DNA of 64,000 nucleotides from Anaeromyxobacter sp. (GTDB lineage Bacteria; Myxococcota; Myxococcia; Myxococcales; Anaeromyxobacteraceae). Shown in pieces: positions 1 through 8,370 of this stretch (its first letter is position 1; each line of letters begins with the position of its first letter). Below the pieces are notes generated by a model. That model saw only the letters and a list, made by a program, of their open reading frames with translations. It searched no databases and was not told the DNA's origin. The stretch is taken from assembly GCA_016718565.1 (NCBI GenBank), contig JADKCZ010000001.1:806001-870000 (forward strand). Reading direction: 5' to 3'. The position numbers were made by a program, and so were the translations under genes.

Positions 1-709
1 CGATGAGCTGCCCGGCGAAGCGGCCGGGCGGGTTCCAGAAGGTGGAGCCGAAGCTGGGCCGGTCGAGCGGCTGGGTGGCGCGGCGGCGGGCCACGTCGGC
101 CTCCATGAGCGCGCGGCTGGCCGGCACGTCGCCGGGCGTGAGGCGGCACTCCAGCCGGGTCACCACCGCGCCGGGCGGCAGGTGGCTCCGGCGGTACCCC
201 AGGCCCAGGGCGGCCGCCGGCACGAAGCCGGTCCCGTCGGCGGTGGCCAGCTCGGCCCGCACCAGCACCCTCACCAGCTCGCCGGCCGGGGTCCCGGCGT
301 TCATGGCCAGGGCGCCGCCCAGCGTGCCGGGCACCCCGGCCAGGAACTCGGCGCCGGTGAGCCCCAGGGCGTGGCCGCGCGCCATGAGCCGGGCGATGGG
401 GGCGCCCGCCGGCAGCGTGAGCAGCGGCCCGTCGGTGCGCTCCTCGCCCAGGTCGGGGGGCAGGCGCACCACCACCCCCCGCACCCCGGCGTCGGCCACC
501 AGGGTGTTGGCGCCGCCGCCCAGGATGGTGAGCGGCACGCCCAGCTCCGCCACGCCGCGGAGCAGCTCGGCCAGGTCGTCGGGATCGGCCGGGCGGACCA
601 GCAGGTCGGCCGGCCCGCCCACCCGGATGGAGGTGCGCGGGGCCAGCCGCTCGTCCGGCAGGGCCTCGCCGCGCAGGCGGCGCTGGAGCTCGCGGCGCCA
701 GTCGGCCAC
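1..709 (-). CDS. murB: UDP-N-acetylenolpyruvoylglucosamine reductase, 3' end cut by the window edge
   Basis: MurB reduces UDP-GlcNAc-enolpyruvate to UDP-MurNAc with NADPH and FAD in the cytoplasm, the second committed step of peptidoglycan synthesis. The visible 236 residues carry the FAD-binding PCMH-type fold: a TSIRVGGPADLLVRP stretch near residue 26, GGGANTLV near residue 64, and GAEFLAGVPGTLGGALAMNAG near residue 114. The C-terminal third lies outside the window. The start is a GTG two codons after an in-frame TGA that is also the murC stop, so no earlier start is possible. The gap to murC is 3 nt, which implies translational coupling. It is the last visible gene of the dcw operon; ddl, ftsQ, ftsA and ftsZ would be expected beyond the edge but cannot be seen. 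Confidence 0.93.
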   Translation of the reverse strand, partial: MADWRRELQRRLRGEALPDERLAPRTSIRVGGPADLLVRPADPDDLAELLRGVAELGVPLTILGGGANTLVADAGVRGVVVRLPPDLGEERTDGPLLTLPAGAPIARLMARGHALGLTGAEFLAGVPGTLGGALAMNAGTPAGELVRVLVRAELATADGTGFVPAAALGLGYRRSHLPPGAVVTRLECRLTPGDVPASRALMEADVARRRATQPLDRPSFGSTFWNPPGRFAGQLI

Positions 710-712
710 GCC

Positions 713-2089
713 TCAGCCCCCCAGGAGCCCGAGCAGCTCCGGGCCCACGTGGGTGACGTCGCCGGCGCCCAGGGTCAGCACCAGGTCGCCCGGCTGGAGC
801 CGCGCCCGGGCCGCCGCGGCCAGCCCGGCCCGGGGCACGAAGGTGGCGTCGCGGTGGCCGCAGGCGCGGACGGCCTCCACCAGCCCGGCCGCGCTCACGC
901 CCGGCAGCGGCTCCTCGCCGGCGGCGTACACGTCGGTGACCAGCAGCACGTCGGCGTCGTTGAAGGCGGTGGCGAACTCGGCGTGCAGGTCGCGGGTGCG
1001 GCTGTAGCGGTGGGGCTGGAAGAGGCAGACCACGCGGCGGCGGAAGGCCTCGCGGGCGCCCAGCAGGGTGGCCCTCACCTCGGCCGGGTGGTGCCCGTAG
1101 TCGTCCACCACGGTGACGCCGCCGGCCTCGCCCTTCACGGTGAAGCGGCGCTGCACCCCCTGGAAGGCGGCCAGGGCGGTGCGGGTCACGTCGGCCGGGA
1201 TGCCCATCTCGTCGCCCAGGGCGATGACCGCCAGGGCGTTGAGCGCGTTGTGGCGCCCCACCATGGCCACCTCGAAGCGGCCCATGGGCTGGCCGCGCCG
1301 GAAGGCGTCGAAGCGCACGGCGTGGCCGGAGACCTCGATGGCCTCGGCGCGGTAGTCGGCCTGGTGGCTCTCGCCGTAGGTGACGTAGCGCTTGCCCACG
1401 TCGGGCAGGAGGGCCTGCACGCCGGGGTGGTCGATGCACAGGATGGCCAGCCCGTAGAAGGGCACCCGGTTGACGAAGTCCACGAACCCTCGGCGCAGGG
1501 CCGCCTCGGTCTTCCAGTGGTCCAGGTGCTCCGGGTCCACGTTGGTGACCACCGCCAGGGTGGGCGCGATGTGCAGGAACGAGCCGTCCGACTCGTCGGC
1601 CTCCACCACCATGTAGTCGCTCTTGCCCAGCTTGGCGTTGGAGCCGAAGGCGTTGACCTTGCCGCCCACCACCGCGGTGGGGTCCAGGCCGGCCTGGGCC
1701 ATCACCCAGGCCGCCATGGAGGTGGTGGTGGTCTTGCCGTGCGAGCCGGCGATGGCCACGCCGTACTTGAGCCGCATCAGCTCGGCCAGCATCTCGGCGC
1801 GCGGGATGACCGGCACCTTGCGGGCGCGCGCCTCCACCACCTCGGGGTTGTCGCGCCGCACCGCCGAGGAGGTGACCACCACGTCGGCGCCGCCCACGTT
1901 GGCGGCGGCGTGGCCCATGGCGATGCGCCCGCCCAGCCCCTCCAGCCGCCGGGTGGTGTCGGAGGCCCTCAGGTCCGAGCCGGAGACGGCGTGGCCCAGG
2001 TTGAGCAGCACCTCGGCGATGCCGCTCATGCCGATGCCCCCGATGCCGACGAAGTGGATCCTGGCGGGGCGGGAACGGAACAGGCTCAT
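713..2089 (-). CDS. murC: UDP-N-acetylmuramate--L-alanine ligase
   Basis: MurC joins L-alanine to UDP-MurNAc using ATP, the first amino acid addition in peptidoglycan precursor synthesis. The 458-residue protein has the N-terminal Rossmann segment IHFVGIGGIGMSGIAEVLLNLGH at residues 8-30, the ATP-binding loop GSHGKTTTT near residue 113, and the middle-domain region EADESDGSFLH. The C-terminal domain holds DDYGHHPAEVRATL. Length is normal for the family (about 450-490). The ATG start has GAGG about 7 nt upstream and lies 23 nt after the murG stop, the largest gap in this part of the operon. The same frame stays open for a long way upstream, but that part runs through murG and gives no MurC-like sequence. 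Confidence 0.97.
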   Translation of the reverse strand: MSLFRSRPARIHFVGIGGIGMSGIAEVLLNLGHAVSGSDLRASDTTRRLEGLGGRIAMGHAAANVGGADVVVTSSAVRRDNPEVVEARARKVPVIPRAEMLAELMRLKYGVAIAGSHGKTTTTSMAAWVMAQAGLDPTAVVGGKVNAFGSNAKLGKSDYMVVEADESDGSFLHIAPTLAVVTNVDPEHLDHWKTEAALRRGFVDFVNRVPFYGLAILCIDHPGVQALLPDVGKRYVTYGESHQADYRAEAIEVSGHAVRFDAFRRGQPMGRFEVAMVGRHNALNALAVIALGDEMGIPADVTRTALAAFQGVQRRFTVKGEAGGVTVVDDYGHHPAEVRATLLGAREAFRRRVVCLFQPHRYSRTRDLHAEFATAFNDADVLLVTDVYAAGEEPLPGVSAAGLVEAVRACGHRDATFVPRAGLAAAARARLQPGDLVLTLGAGDVTHVGPELLGLLGG

Positions 2090-2112
2090 GCGATCCTCGG
2101 AGGGGAGGCGGG

Positions 2113-3258
2113 CTACAGGCCGGGTGGGCGGAGGGGCTTGAAGCCTGGGCCGCGGTCCTGGCCGAAGGGAGAGCCCCAGCGCTGGCGCACCAGCTCGGCG
2201 CAGACGTCGGCGATCTCCCGGGCGGCCGCCGGCGCGCCCAGGCGACCGGCGGCGCGCGACATGCGCTCGCGCCGCTCCGGGTTCTGCAGGATGGCGCGGA
2301 CCTCGGCGGCCAGCAGCTCGCCGGTCAGGTCGCGCTCCTCGATCATGACGGCGGCGCCGGCGTCCACCAGGCTGCGGGCGTTCTTGACCTGGTGGTTGTC
2401 GGCGGCGGCCGGGAAGGGGACCAGCAGCGAGGGCTTCTTGCAGACCGTCAGCTCGGCCAGGGTGGTGGCCCCGGCGCGGCACACCACCAGGTCGGCCTCG
2501 GCGTAGGCCCGGCTCATGTCGGTGATGAAGTCGCGCACGTCGGGCTCGAAGCCCACCGCGCGGTAGCCCCGCTCCACCTGCTCGCGGTCGCGGGCCCCGG
2601 TCTGGTGGATGATGAAGAGCCGGTCGCGCAGGTCGGCCAGGTGCGGCAGGGCCTCCACCACCCGCATGTTGAGGGCGTGGGCCCCCTGCGAGCCGCCGAA
2701 GACCAGCAGCCGGGAGCGGTCGTGGCCGGCGGTGGGGCGCATGAAGTTCTCCAGCAGCTGGCGCCGGATGGGGTTGCCCAGCTGGTGGACGCGGCGCCGC
2801 GGGAAGCTGGCGGCCGCCTCGGGGAAGGCGGTGAAGGCCGCCTTGACGAACCAGCCCAGCAGCCGGTTGGTCAGGCCGGCCACGGCGTTCTGCTCCTGCA
2901 CCGCGGTGGGGATGCGCGCCAGCCAGGCGGCCAGCACCAGCGGGCCGGAGGCGTAGCCGCCCACCCCCACCACCATGTCGGGGCGCCAGCGCCGCAGGAT
3001 GGCCAGGCAGCGCAGCAGGGCGCGCGGCAGCAGCAGCAGGTTGGCCAGGGCGCCCAGCGGGCCCTTGCCCTTCAGCCCCTTCACCTCCACCAGCTCGATG
3101 GGGTAGCCGGCCGCCGGCACCACCTGGGCCTCCAGGCCGCGGGCCGTGCCCACGAAGACCACGTCGTTCTGGGGGTGGCGCGTCACCACCTCGTCCGCCA
3201 GCGCGATGCCGGGGAAGACGTGGCCGCCGGTGCCGCCGCCCGCCACCATCAGCCTCAT
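2113..3258 (-). CDS. murG: UDP-GlcNAc:lipid I N-acetylglucosaminyltransferase
   Basis: MurG is a peripheral inner-membrane GT28 glycosyltransferase that adds GlcNAc to lipid I to make lipid II. The 381-residue product starts with the family signature MRLMVAGGGTGGHVFPGIALA, which contains the G-loop GGTGGH. The second Rossmann half has VFGGSQGAHALN and the donor-binding segment VCRAGATTLAEL near residue 257. Its ATG overlaps the ftsW stop as ATGA, so translation is probably coupled. The C-terminus is slightly extended (…GQDRGPGFKPLRPPGL), which is not unusual. Confidence 0.97.
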   Translation of the reverse strand: MRLMVAGGGTGGHVFPGIALADEVVTRHPQNDVVFVGTARGLEAQVVPAAGYPIELVEVKGLKGKGPLGALANLLLLPRALLRCLAILRRWRPDMVVGVGGYASGPLVLAAWLARIPTAVQEQNAVAGLTNRLLGWFVKAAFTAFPEAAASFPRRRVHQLGNPIRRQLLENFMRPTAGHDRSRLLVFGGSQGAHALNMRVVEALPHLADLRDRLFIIHQTGARDREQVERGYRAVGFEPDVRDFITDMSRAYAEADLVVCRAGATTLAELTVCKKPSLLVPFPAAADNHQVKNARSLVDAGAAVMIEERDLTGELLAAEVRAILQNPERRERMSRAAGRLGAPAAAREIADVCAELVRQRWGSPFGQDRGPGFKPLRPPGL

Positions 3259-4442
3259 GAGGCGGCCTCCGCGGCGCCGCGCGCCGGCCCGACCCGCACC
3301 GCCTGAACGCCGGTGGTGAGGAAGCCGCCGCGATCACCGGAGACCGAGAGCAGCACCCCGGCCGCCAGCAGCAGCGTCATGAGCGAGCTGCCGCCGTAGG
3401 AGACCAGCGGCAGGGTCAGCCCCTTGGTGGGCAGCAGGCCGAAGACCACCGCCAGGTTGACCAGCGCCTGGGCGCCGAAGAGGGTGGTCAGCCCCAGCGC
3501 CAGGTAGGCGCCGAAGGGCTCGGCGGCGCGCAGCGAGGCGCGCAGGCCGCGCCACACCAGCACCCCGTAGAGCAGCAGCAGCACCGCGATGCCGAGCAGG
3601 CCGGCCTCCTCGGCGATGACCGCGGCGATGAAGTCGGTGTGGGCCGCCGGCAGGTAGAAGAGCTTGCCCTTCCCCTGGCCCAGCCCCTGGCCGGTCCAGC
3701 CGCCGTTGCCGATGCCCAGCAGCGACTCGACCAGCTGGAAGCCGGCGCCCTCGCGGTGGCCCCAGGGGTCCAGGTAGGCCAGCCAGCGCTCCATCCGGTA
3801 GGGGGTGCCGGTGATGAGCTTCCAGCCGATGGGCAGGGCCAGCAGGACCGCGCCCACCAGGTAGGAGAGGCGGGCCCCGGCGGCGAAGAGCATGGTGAAC
3901 AGCACCAGCAGCATGATGACGCCGGTGCCCATGTCCCGCTCCAGCAGGCACAGCACCACCATCAGGCCGGTCACCAGCAGGTGGGGCAGGAAGCCGATGG
4001 AGAAGAGCCGCACCTTCTCGCGCTTGCGGGAGAGCGAGTGGGCCAGGTAGAGCACCAGCACCACCTTGGCCAGCTCGGCGGGCTGGAAGTTGATGAGCCC
4101 CAGGTTGATCCAGCGGCGCGCCCCGCCGGCCACCTTGCCGATGCCCGGCACCAGCACCAGCACCAGCATGAGCAGCGAGAAGACCAGCAGCGGGTAGGCC
4201 CAGGCGGCCATGCGCCGGTAGCCCACCTGGAGGGCCAGCACCAGGCCGGCGAAGCCCAGGCCGAAGGCCACCGCCTGGCGCTTCAGGAAGAAGAACTCGT
4301 CGCCGTGCTGGCGCGAGGCCTGGATGGCGCTGGCCGAGTACACCATCACCGCGCCGCCGGCGGCCAGCGCCAGCACCACGGTGAGCAGCAGCCAGTCGAA
4401 GGGCAGGGGCTGCAGGCGAGGCTGCACCGGGCCGTCGCTCAC
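3255..4442 (-). CDS. ftsW: Peptidoglycan polymerase FtsW (SEDS family)
   Basis: FtsW is the septal SEDS glycosyltransferase that polymerises lipid II together with the class B PBP encoded by ftsI in the same operon. The 395-residue protein is strongly hydrophobic with about ten membrane segments. Visible family marks are FDWLLLTVVLALAAGGAVMVYSASA at the N-terminus, GIGKVAGGARRWINLGLINFQPAELAK, and the C-terminal GLLPTKGLTLPLVSYGGSSL signature. The GTG start overlaps the murD TGA (GTGA), which decides this start. The 3' end overlaps murG. Length agrees with E. coli FtsW (414). Confidence 0.96.
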   Translation of the reverse strand: MSDGPVQPRLQPLPFDWLLLTVVLALAAGGAVMVYSASAIQASRQHGDEFFFLKRQAVAFGLGFAGLVLALQVGYRRMAAWAYPLLVFSLLMLVLVLVPGIGKVAGGARRWINLGLINFQPAELAKVVLVLYLAHSLSRKREKVRLFSIGFLPHLLVTGLMVVLCLLERDMGTGVIMLLVLFTMLFAAGARLSYLVGAVLLALPIGWKLITGTPYRMERWLAYLDPWGHREGAGFQLVESLLGIGNGGWTGQGLGQGKGKLFYLPAAHTDFIAAVIAEEAGLLGIAVLLLLYGVLVWRGLRASLRAAEPFGAYLALGLTTLFGAQALVNLAVVFGLLPTKGLTLPLVSYGGSSLMTLLLAAGVLLSVSGDRGGFLTTGVQAVRVGPARGAAEAAS

Positions 4443-5833
4443 GGCAGCGCCTCCACCAGCTGGCGGAAGGCCGCGCCGCGCGCCTCGAAGTCGCTGAACT
4501 GGTCGTAGCTGGCGCAGGCCGGCGAGAGCAGCACCACGTCGCCCGGCGTCGCCAGGGCGGCCGCCCGGGCCACCGCCTGGGCCAGGGTGCCGCAGGCCTC
4601 GGTGGGGGCGGCGTCGCCCAGCTCGCGCTCCACCGCCGGGGCGTCCTCCCCCAGCGTGAGCAGCGCCTTGACCCGCCCGGCGAAGAGCGGGCGCAAGGGG
4701 GCGTAGGGCGCCTTCTTGCCCCGCCCGCCCATCACCAGCACCACCCGCGGCGCGCCGGCCGGGAAGGCCGCCAGCCCCACCGCGGTGGAGTCCACGTTGG
4801 TGGCCTTGGAGTCGTTGATCCACTCCACCCCGCCGCGCTCGCGCACCAGCTCGAGGCGGTTGGGCAGGCCGCCGAAGGCGTCCAGGCCGCGCTGCACCGC
4901 CGACCCGGGTACGCCCAGCAGGCGGGCGCACAGCAGCGCCGCCATGGCGTTCTCGCGGTTGTGGCGGCCGCGCAGCGCCCGGTTGGCGAGGCGGTAGCGC
5001 TCCGGGGAGCCGGCGGCGTAGCGGTAGAACCAGATCTCGCCGGGGCCGGTGCCGTCCCCCTCGGCGGGGGCCCGGGCGGCGGCCCGGGCCGGCGGGCCGA
5101 AGCCGAAGGTGTAGACCGCGCCGCGCGAGGCGCCGGCCATGGCCACGGCGCGCTCGTCGCGCAGGTTGGTCACCGCGAAGTCGCCGGCCTGCTGGGTCTC
5201 GAAGAGGCGGGCCTTGGCGGCGGCGTAGGCCTCCAGCCCCTGGTAGCGGTCCAGGTGGTCGGGGGTGACGTTGAGGATGGCGGCCACCTTGGGGCGCAGC
5301 CGCTCGATGGCCTCCAGCTGGAAGGAGGAGAGCTCGGCCACCACCACGTCGGCGCGCTGGCCGGAGAGGACGTGCTGGCACAGCGGGGTGCCCAGGTTGC
5401 CGCCGGCGAAGGTGGCCCGATCCTCGGCGAAGAGCGCCGCGGCCAGGGCGGTGGTGGTGGACTTGCCGTTGGTGCCGGTGATGGCCACCAGCGGCACGCC
5501 CTGCAGGAAGCGGTAGGCCAGCTCGACCTCGCCCCACACCGGCACGCCGGCCTGGCGGGCGGTGCGCAGGTGGGGCAGCCAGAGCGGCACGCCCGGCGAG
5601 ACCACCACCAGGTCGGCCGAGGTGAAGTCGCGCTCGTCGTGGCCGCCCAGGACGGCGCGCACCGCGGCGCCGCCCAGCTCGGCCAGCGCCGGCGCCAGCG
5701 TGGCGGCCGGCCGCGCGTCGGTCACCGTCACCAGGGCCCCCTCGCGCAGCAGCAGGCGGGCCGCGGCCACGCCGCTGCGCGCCAGCCCCAGCACCGTCAC
5801 TCGCTTCCCCTTCAGCTCCGGCGGTCTCGTCAC
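4439..5833 (-). CDS. murD: UDP-N-acetylmuramoylalanine--D-glutamate ligase
   Basis: MurD adds D-glutamate to UDP-MurNAc-L-Ala in an ATP-dependent step in the cytoplasm. The 464-residue protein shows the N-terminal Rossmann segment VTVLGLARSGVAAARLLL, the P-loop ITGTNGKSTTTALAAALF near residue 110, NVTPDHLDRY, and INDSKATN followed by the C-terminal domain with LLSPACASYDQFSDFEARG. All are typical of MurD. The GTG start lies 2 nt after the mraY stop. The gene ends in a GTGA overlap with ftsW. Confidence 0.96.
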   Translation of the reverse strand: MTRPPELKGKRVTVLGLARSGVAAARLLLREGALVTVTDARPAATLAPALAELGGAAVRAVLGGHDERDFTSADLVVVSPGVPLWLPHLRTARQAGVPVWGEVELAYRFLQGVPLVAITGTNGKSTTTALAAALFAEDRATFAGGNLGTPLCQHVLSGQRADVVVAELSSFQLEAIERLRPKVAAILNVTPDHLDRYQGLEAYAAAKARLFETQQAGDFAVTNLRDERAVAMAGASRGAVYTFGFGPPARAAARAPAEGDGTGPGEIWFYRYAAGSPERYRLANRALRGRHNRENAMAALLCARLLGVPGSAVQRGLDAFGGLPNRLELVRERGGVEWINDSKATNVDSTAVGLAAFPAGAPRVVLVMGGRGKKAPYAPLRPLFAGRVKALLTLGEDAPAVERELGDAAPTEACGTLAQAVARAAALATPGDVVLLSPACASYDQFSDFEARGAAFRQLVEALP

Positions 5834-5835
5834 GG

Positions 5836-6978
5836 CTACCTCAGCTTGATGGACATGAGCGCGATGAGCGCCAGCATGACCGAGATGATCCAGAAGCGGA
5901 CGATGATCTTGGGTTCGGCCCACCCCTTCAGCTCGAAGTGGTGGTGGATGGGCGCCATGCGGAAGACCCGCTTGCCCGTGTACCTGAAGCTGGTCACCTG
6001 GATGATGACGCTGACGGTCTCGGCCAGGAAGACGCCGTGCAGGATGGCGCTGGCCACCTCGTTCTTGGTGAGCACCGCCAGCATGCCCAGCCCGCCGCCC
6101 AGCGCCAGGGACCCCACGTCGCCCATGAAGACCTGGGCCGGGTAGGTGTTGAACCAGAGGAAGGCCACCCCGGCCCCGAAGATGGCCGAGCAGAGCACCC
6201 CCAGCTCCTCGGCCCCGGGGATGGAGACGATGCGCAGGTACTCGGCCAGGCTGAACCCGGCGATGGTCGACCCGGCCACGTAGGAGAGGGCCAGGAAGGT
6301 CATGGCCGAGATCATGGTGGGGAAGATGGCCAGGCCGTCCAGGCCGTCGGTCAGGTTGACGGCGTTGGAGGTGGCCACCACCACGAAGATCATGAAGGGC
6401 AGGTAGAGCCAGCCCAGGTCCGGGTTGAAGAGGCGGGTGGGGATGAAGGGCAGGGTCAGGTGGGTGTCGAGGCGGCTGCCCACGAAGAGCCAGGGGAAGC
6501 GGGCGTCGGCGTGGAAGTTCCAGTCGGTCAGGAACAGCCAGTAGACCAGCAGCACCACCAGCACCTGGAAGACCAGCTTCCTCCGGCCGGCCAGCCCCTT
6601 GGAGTTGCGCTTGGAGAGCTTGAGCCAGTCGTCGGCGAAGCCGATGGCGCCGTAGCCCAGGGTCACCAGCAGCGCCGCCCAGACCCAGCGGCTGCGCAGG
6701 TCGGCGAAGAGCAGGGTGGAGCAGGTCAGCGAGAAGAGGATCAGGGCGCCGCCCATGGACGGCGTGCCGGCCTTCTTCTTGTGGCCGTCGGGCGTGTCCT
6801 CGCGGACGTTGGAGGCGCCGTACTGCAGCACCCGCATCCGCTCGATGAAGTACGGGCCCAGCAGGAGCCCGATGATCATGGCGGTGAGCCCGGCCGCCAC
6901 GATCCGGAAGGACGGGTAGCGCAGGACGTTGAGGACCGAGACCTTGCCGGCCAGGGGGTAGAGGAGGTGGTAGAGCAT
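5836..6978 (-). CDS. mraY: Phospho-N-acetylmuramoyl-pentapeptide-transferase
   Basis: MraY transfers phospho-MurNAc-pentapeptide to undecaprenyl phosphate and so makes lipid I on the inner membrane. The 380-residue integral membrane protein carries KKAGTPSMGG near residue 69, the catalytic-region GYGAIGFADDWLK near residue 115, NAVNLTDGLDGLA near residue 209 and the C-terminal histidine cluster MAPIHHHFELKGW. Length is as usual (about 360). The ATG lies 3 nt after the murF stop. Confidence 0.97.
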   Translation of the reverse strand: MLYHLLYPLAGKVSVLNVLRYPSFRIVAAGLTAMIIGLLLGPYFIERMRVLQYGASNVREDTPDGHKKKAGTPSMGGALILFSLTCSTLLFADLRSRWVWAALLVTLGYGAIGFADDWLKLSKRNSKGLAGRRKLVFQVLVVLLVYWLFLTDWNFHADARFPWLFVGSRLDTHLTLPFIPTRLFNPDLGWLYLPFMIFVVVATSNAVNLTDGLDGLAIFPTMISAMTFLALSYVAGSTIAGFSLAEYLRIVSIPGAEELGVLCSAIFGAGVAFLWFNTYPAQVFMGDVGSLALGGGLGMLAVLTKNEVASAILHGVFLAETVSVIIQVTSFRYTGKRVFRMAPIHHHFELKGWAEPKIIVRFWIISVMLALIALMSIKLR

Positions 6979-6981
6979 CGC

Positions 6982-8370
6982 CTAGCGCAGGGCCTCGACC
7001 AGCCGCTCCAGCTTCAGGCCGCGGCTGGCCTTGACGAGGAGGACGTCGCCGGCGCGCAGGGTGGCGCGGGTCTCGGCGCACAGCGCCGCGACGTCCTCGG
7101 TGTGGAAGGTGTGCGCCGGCGGCAGGCCGGCGGCCCGGGCCCCGGCCAGCAGCGCGGCCGAGCGCGGCCCGAAGGCCAGCAGCCGGTCCACGCCGGCGGC
7201 GGCGGCCTCGGCGCCCACGGCGCGGTGCAGCTCCAGCTCGCCCGGGCCGAGCTCCAGCATGTCGCCCAGGGCCGCCACGGCGCGCCCGCCCTCGGCGCGG
7301 GCCAGGTCGCGCAGGGTGTGCAGGGCGGCGGTCATCGAGGACGGGTTGGCGTTGTAGCAGTCGTCCACCAGCAGCACGCCCGAGGGCAGGCGCTCCAGCC
7401 GCAGGCGCCGCCCCACCGGCGCCACCCCGGCCAGGCCGCGCACGATCTCCCGGTCGTCGCAGCCCATGGCGATGGCGGCGCAGGCGGCGGCGGCGGCGTT
7501 GGCGGCGTTGTGGGCCCCCACCAGCGGCAGCGCCACCTCGAGCTCGCGGTTGCCCACCCCCAGCAGGAAGCGCAGGCCGGTGGCGTCCTGGGAGAGCACC
7601 TCCAGCACCACCACGTCGCCGCGCCGCTGCCGGCCGGTGGCGAAGGTGAGCAGGCGGCGCCCGGAGGCCTGGGCGCGGCGGAGCAGGCGGGGGTCGTCGG
7701 CGTTGGCCACCGCCACCCCGCCCGGCGGCAGGCCCTGCCAGAGCTCGGCCTTGGCGTCGGCCACCCCGTCCACCGTGCCGAGCCCCGCGAGGTGAGCGGC
7801 GGCGGCGTTGGTCACCACCCCCACCTGCGGCAGGGCCAGGGCGGTCAGGCGCCCGATCTCGCCGGGGTGGTTCATGCCCAGCTCGATGACCGCGGCGCGG
7901 TGCTCCCCGGTGAGCCTGAGCAGGGTGAGCGGGACGCCCACCTCGTTGTTGAGGTTCCCCTCGGTCTTGAGGACCGGGCCGCGGGTGGCCAGGATGGCGG
8001 CGGTCATCTCGCGGGTGGTGGTCTTGCCGTTGGAGCCGGTCACGGCCACCACCGGCAGGTCGAAGCGGCGCCGGTGGTGGCGGGCCACCGCGCCCAGCGC
8101 CGCCAGGGTGTCGCCCACCAGCAGGCGGGGCAGGCCGGGCGCCGGGGCGGCGTCGTCGTGCACCAGCGCCGCGGCGGCCCCGGCGCGGCTCGCCTCGCCG
8201 AGGAAGGCGTGGGCGTCGAACCGCTCGCCGCGCAGCGCCACGAAGAGCGAGCCGGCCACCACGGCCCGGGTGTCGGTGGAGAGCCCCTCAACCCCGGGCG
8301 GCGGCGAGTCGAGCCAGCGGCCGCCGGTGGCCGCGGCCAGCTCGGCGGCGGTGAAGCGCGGTCCGATCAT
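6982..8370 (-). CDS. murF: UDP-N-acetylmuramoyl-tripeptide--D-alanyl-D-alanine ligase
   Basis: MurF attaches D-Ala-D-Ala to the UDP-MurNAc tripeptide and completes the pentapeptide precursor. The 462-residue product has an N-terminal uracil-binding region (GLSTDTRAVVAGSLFVALRG), the P-loop VTGSNGKTTTREM near residue 110, TEGNLNNEVGVPLTLL, ELGMNHPGEIGRLT and the DDCYNANPSSM motif near residue 340. These are diagnostic for MurF. The ATG overlaps the murE TGA as ATGA. Confidence 0.96.
   Translation of the reverse strand: MIGPRFTAAELAAATGGRWLDSPPPGVEGLSTDTRAVVAGSLFVALRGERFDAHAFLGEASRAGAAAALVHDDAAPAPGLPRLLVGDTLAALGAVARHHRRRFDLPVVAVTGSNGKTTTREMTAAILATRGPVLKTEGNLNNEVGVPLTLLRLTGEHRAAVIELGMNHPGEIGRLTALALPQVGVVTNAAAAHLAGLGTVDGVADAKAELWQGLPPGGVAVANADDPRLLRRAQASGRRLLTFATGRQRRGDVVVLEVLSQDATGLRFLLGVGNRELEVALPLVGAHNAANAAAAACAAIAMGCDDREIVRGLAGVAPVGRRLRLERLPSGVLLVDDCYNANPSSMTAALHTLRDLARAEGGRAVAALGDMLELGPGELELHRAVGAEAAAAGVDRLLAFGPRSAALLAGARAAGLPPAHTFHTEDVAALCAETRATLRAGDVLLVKASRGLKLERLVEALR

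Noticed and set aside
2090..3337. Apparent murG-frame extension giving an 874-residue MurC fusion
   Set aside because: The part before the murC ATG is out-of-frame murG sequence rich in Arg/Pro/Gly; murC has its own ribosome site.
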